From positions 1,984,001 through 2,048,000 of the forward strand of contig QYRS01000002.1 of the NCBI GenBank assembly GCA_006503535.1: a stretch of DNA of 64,000 nt, written 5' to 3'. This document shows positions 61,391-64,000 of the stretch, piece after piece. This DNA is from Arthrinium phaeospermum (taxonomy: Eukaryota > Ascomycota > Sordariomycetes > Amphisphaeriales > Apiosporaceae). Both the position numbers and the translations under genes were made by a program. The notes beneath the pieces are model-generated. The model searched no databases. It saw only the letters and a program-made list of their open reading frames with translations, and was not told the origin of the DNA. Position 1 is the first letter of the stretch, and the number at the start of each line of letters is the position of its first letter.

Positions 61391-64000
61391 TTACTTCCTC
61401 GACTTGTGCTTCTTCCCCTGGCTTCCCTTCTTCGGCTTGCCTTTTTCCTTGCCGGTTCCGCTGCTGGAGATCTTATTCTTCCGTTTCTTCTTCTTGTCCT
61501 CACTTGAACTGTCTGAAGATACCCCACTGTCACCGTCATCACTAACCATCGAGTCTGCCGAGAGGGACGACCCAGAGTCGTCTTCGCTATCACTGTCCGA
61601 CGAAGAGGATGAGTCGGATAACGAGGAGTCGGAAGAAAGCCCGTGGTCCCCGCCCAGCCGCTGATGGCGATGGTGGTGGTGCTGTTGGTCCTTGCCGCTG
61701 TCACGTAGCTCGTAATCCCAACGCACCTGTTCCTTCCTGGCATTGGTAGCCAGGTCGCTGCCGCCGTGCGTGTGGAACAAGTACTCGTCGAACTGCACGG
61801 ACGCCTTGGCGACGGTCTTGAAGTGCTTCTTGGTCATGACGGGCCGGACGGGAGCGGAGGCCTTCTCCTTCTCCTTCCCCTCTTCTTCGCCGTCATGGTG
61901 GTGGTGGCGGGAGGAGGCCTTGTTGTTGGCCTCGAACTCGGCGAGCGCGACGGCCGTCTGGAAGGCGTTGCGGATCTGGCGGCCATTCCAGCCGAGCCGC
62001 TTCCACTTGGTCTTGGCGTAGCGCAGGATCCGGCCCTTTTGCACGTCGATGGGCGCCTGGCCGTACTCGAGGCGCTTGCGGTTCAGGTCGTCGAGGCGGC
62101 GCAGGTTGACGTTCCAGATGGCCAGCGTCTGCTTGGGGCCCAGCTTGGGATAGTACAGCGTCAGGTGCAGGCGGGAGCGGAAGGCGTCGTCGATGGAGCC
62201 GACGCGGTTGGTGGTCAGGAACAAGATGCCTTGGTAGTACTCGAGGATTCGGAGGAAGACTGAGGGAGGAGGGTTAGACGTGTGTGGGAAAGGGGGAGGG
62301 CTACGCACCAGAGACTAGCCCGTTCCGTTTTACGTCGTCCCTCTTAGACGGTTTAGTGTGTCGTTCATGGATGGCAGTTGGGTGAATTCACTTACACTAC
62401 GTTTGGCAAGGAAGACATCAGCTTCGTCGAGAAGCACGACACAACCCCATGTTTGGGCTAGGCCCAAGAGTCTGTCAAGATTTTCCTGGACATCTTCGGG
62501 CTCATAGCCAATATCGCCTAAAGTCGGAAGTGAGCATCTGATGACTGGGGTCGCAGGAACACTTTGGTCCTTACCACAAGTTATAGGAAATAGAGGCCGC
62601 TTGGTGAAGGCCGCCACGCACTCTGGATCGACGGTTTAAGCTGAAGCCTCTGTAAGTTTCGATAAAAAATAGTCTTACCGGCCGTTGATGTTTTCCCCAC
62701 GCCGGGTTCGCCGTGCAAGAGGATAATGCAACCCCACCCTTTGATGATGTTAATTATGAGCACAGGTGGAACAGAAGCAGAAAGAGCAACAGAAGTACCT
62801 TTTCCGTGCACAATATCAATATCCGCCGCATGCTTCACATGGGCACCAGTTGACCGCGACCCAGCCGCATGGTTTTCCACAACGGCTCGTACCATGTTCT
62901 TATGGCCGGAAGGCAGTATGAGGTCATCCCAGTCGGCCTGGGAGACGACAGGCTTCATAAGGCTCAGATCGAGGGAGACTTGATAACCCCAGTCAGCAGA
63001 AGGAACGTCTACTACTGTCCCTGTAGTCTCTGAGAAGCACTTACCCCATTTGCGGAGACGGAGCGCGAAGGCCCGTACTGTCCCGGGCAATAGGACCATA
63101 TGGCCATCTTCTTCCATTGCATGCTGGACCTCCTCAGCGGCACCGGGCGTAGCCGAAGATAGAGTGGGATAGCATTTGAGAGTATTCACCATATCGACCC
63201 GAGCCTTGTCTATCAATCCCAACTGATGGTTCCAATACCAGTCTCTCTGAATGTGGTAGCCCATACCAAGATGCACCTCAGGTGCGCTACCGACTTCTGC
63301 TCCATCATGCGCGAAGAAGTCCGAGCTGGGCAGGGACCCTCGCGGAGTGTTTGCAGGGAGATGTCTGTAGGCCAGCTGCAAGTCTATGATTACAGGAGTA
63401 TTTATCTTCAACGGGATTAGTATATTGTGTGTGAGATCGACTATGTGCCAGAGCAGGGAGCTTACCTCTTCTTGGTACTGTCCTAAAGTCAACCCTTCGT
63501 AGAGTCTGTGAGCAGTTTCGGATACTTGTAAGAAACTACGGCCCCGGCTGCTGAGGAAATCGATGACAGTTTCCTCGACCGGTGCGGATTGGTTTGCCTC
63601 GGGCGCTTGTGAGGCTGTGTAATCACGGGCATACTTCAAGGGGTAGGTTGCAAGGCTGGTGATACCTCTTTCCCCGTCAAAGGGAGCGAAGGGAAAGACA
63701 TCACAGACGCCGGTATACTCTGTCCCTGTGAAGCTTATGTAGTAGCACAGGACCAGCAATGGAGTATATGCATCGGTCTTTTTCGGGAGACCACCATGTC
63801 GTATGAGTTTGGGTATCCCGCCCACAACCGAGATGATCCTGTAAGCCTGTGGTGTATATGGGTCCATCCACTCACAAATCGGCGGACCCCTGATGTGCTG
63901 TGGGATTGGAGGTCCGTTCCCATTTGCTGAATGCGAAGCCGAAGATTTCTTCCCACTGGGTGAAGGTGGAAGTATTCTATGGTGTGGTGAATTAGGAGAC
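61391..64000 (-). CDS. BCS1-like AAA ATPase with DUF7025-type N-domain (5' end outside window)
   Basis: Eight exons in the window: 64000-63466, 63405-63045, 62978-62799, 62738-62679, 62622-62575, 62517-62396, 62342-62309 and 62259-61391. The N-terminus lies to the right. The visible N-part has RGPPICEWMDPYTP and a region resembling the DUF7025 domain of large fungal AAA proteins. The AAA core follows: Walker A GEPGVGKT, then KRPLFPITCGDIG, Walker B VVLLDEAD, and the LFLTTNRVG sensor strand. The C-terminal 150 residues are low-complexity: His runs, a long Ser/Asp/Glu tract and a Lys-rich end. The function of this family is mostly unknown, and the AAA part is related to BCS1 and similar ATPases. 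Four introns are multiples of three without in-frame stops, so the splice model rests on family motifs such as LRKWVSLDLS and HGKGWGCII. Confidence 0.82.

Overview
The window is nuclear DNA of a filamentous ascomycete (Pezizomycotina, most likely a Sordariomycete). The grounds are short introns with GTAAGT-type donors, gene families typical of that group (cutinase, CBM1-carrying AA9 LPMO, a DUF7025-type AAA ATPase, a probable HET-domain C-terminus), and an AT-rich block with the signature of repeat-induced point mutation (RIP). The species cannot be named from the sequence alone. Exon coordinates were derived by eye from splice-site consensus, reading-frame continuity and remembered family motifs. 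No alignment or database search was run.

Layout, left to right. 1-17 kb: 3' end of a probable HET-domain gene; a three-exon cutinase; a single-span membrane protein of unknown function; a three-exon short-chain dehydrogenase (SDR); a doubtful small gene; about 3.5 kb with no convincing gene; a 948-residue membrane protein with glycine-rich repeats and a five-helix C-terminal module; an EXPERA/TMEM97-like protein; and a type I secretory-pathway membrane protein. 17-21.5 kb: a weak orphan gene candidate, then a 2,896-bp heavily mutated transposon with terminal inverted repeats and an apparent TA target duplication. 22-39 kb: a disordered repeat protein, nucleoporin Nup170, 3-ketoacyl-CoA reductase, Erg28, galactose-1-phosphate uridylyltransferase, a DUF4267-like protein and the SAGA subunit Ada2. 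39.9-52 kb: an AA9 LPMO with CBM1, a 4.7-kb gene-poor stretch, an O-fucosyltransferase-like protein, a Ych1/Ibp1-like rhodanese phosphatase, an orphan membrane protein and a seven-exon DHA2-type MFS transporter. 52-64 kb: a long pyrimidine-rich leader or promoter region, the Sch9-type kinase, glucose-6-phosphate isomerase, and a BCS1-like AAA ATPase that runs off the right edge.

Most of these are unlinked housekeeping genes, and I see no secondary-metabolite cluster. Two neighbourhoods make sense together. 3-ketoacyl-CoA reductase (very-long-chain fatty acids) and Erg28 (sterol enzyme scaffold), both ER lipid genes, are divergent across 1.2 kb. The cutinase and the LPMO are both secreted plant-polymer enzymes but lie 37 kb apart. 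The observations most worth a second look are the 948-residue repeat and b561-like protein, the sharply bounded RIP-mutated transposon, the AAA gene in which four of seven predicted introns have lengths divisible by three and no in-frame stop, and the 78-residue repeats of the protein at 21967-23316.
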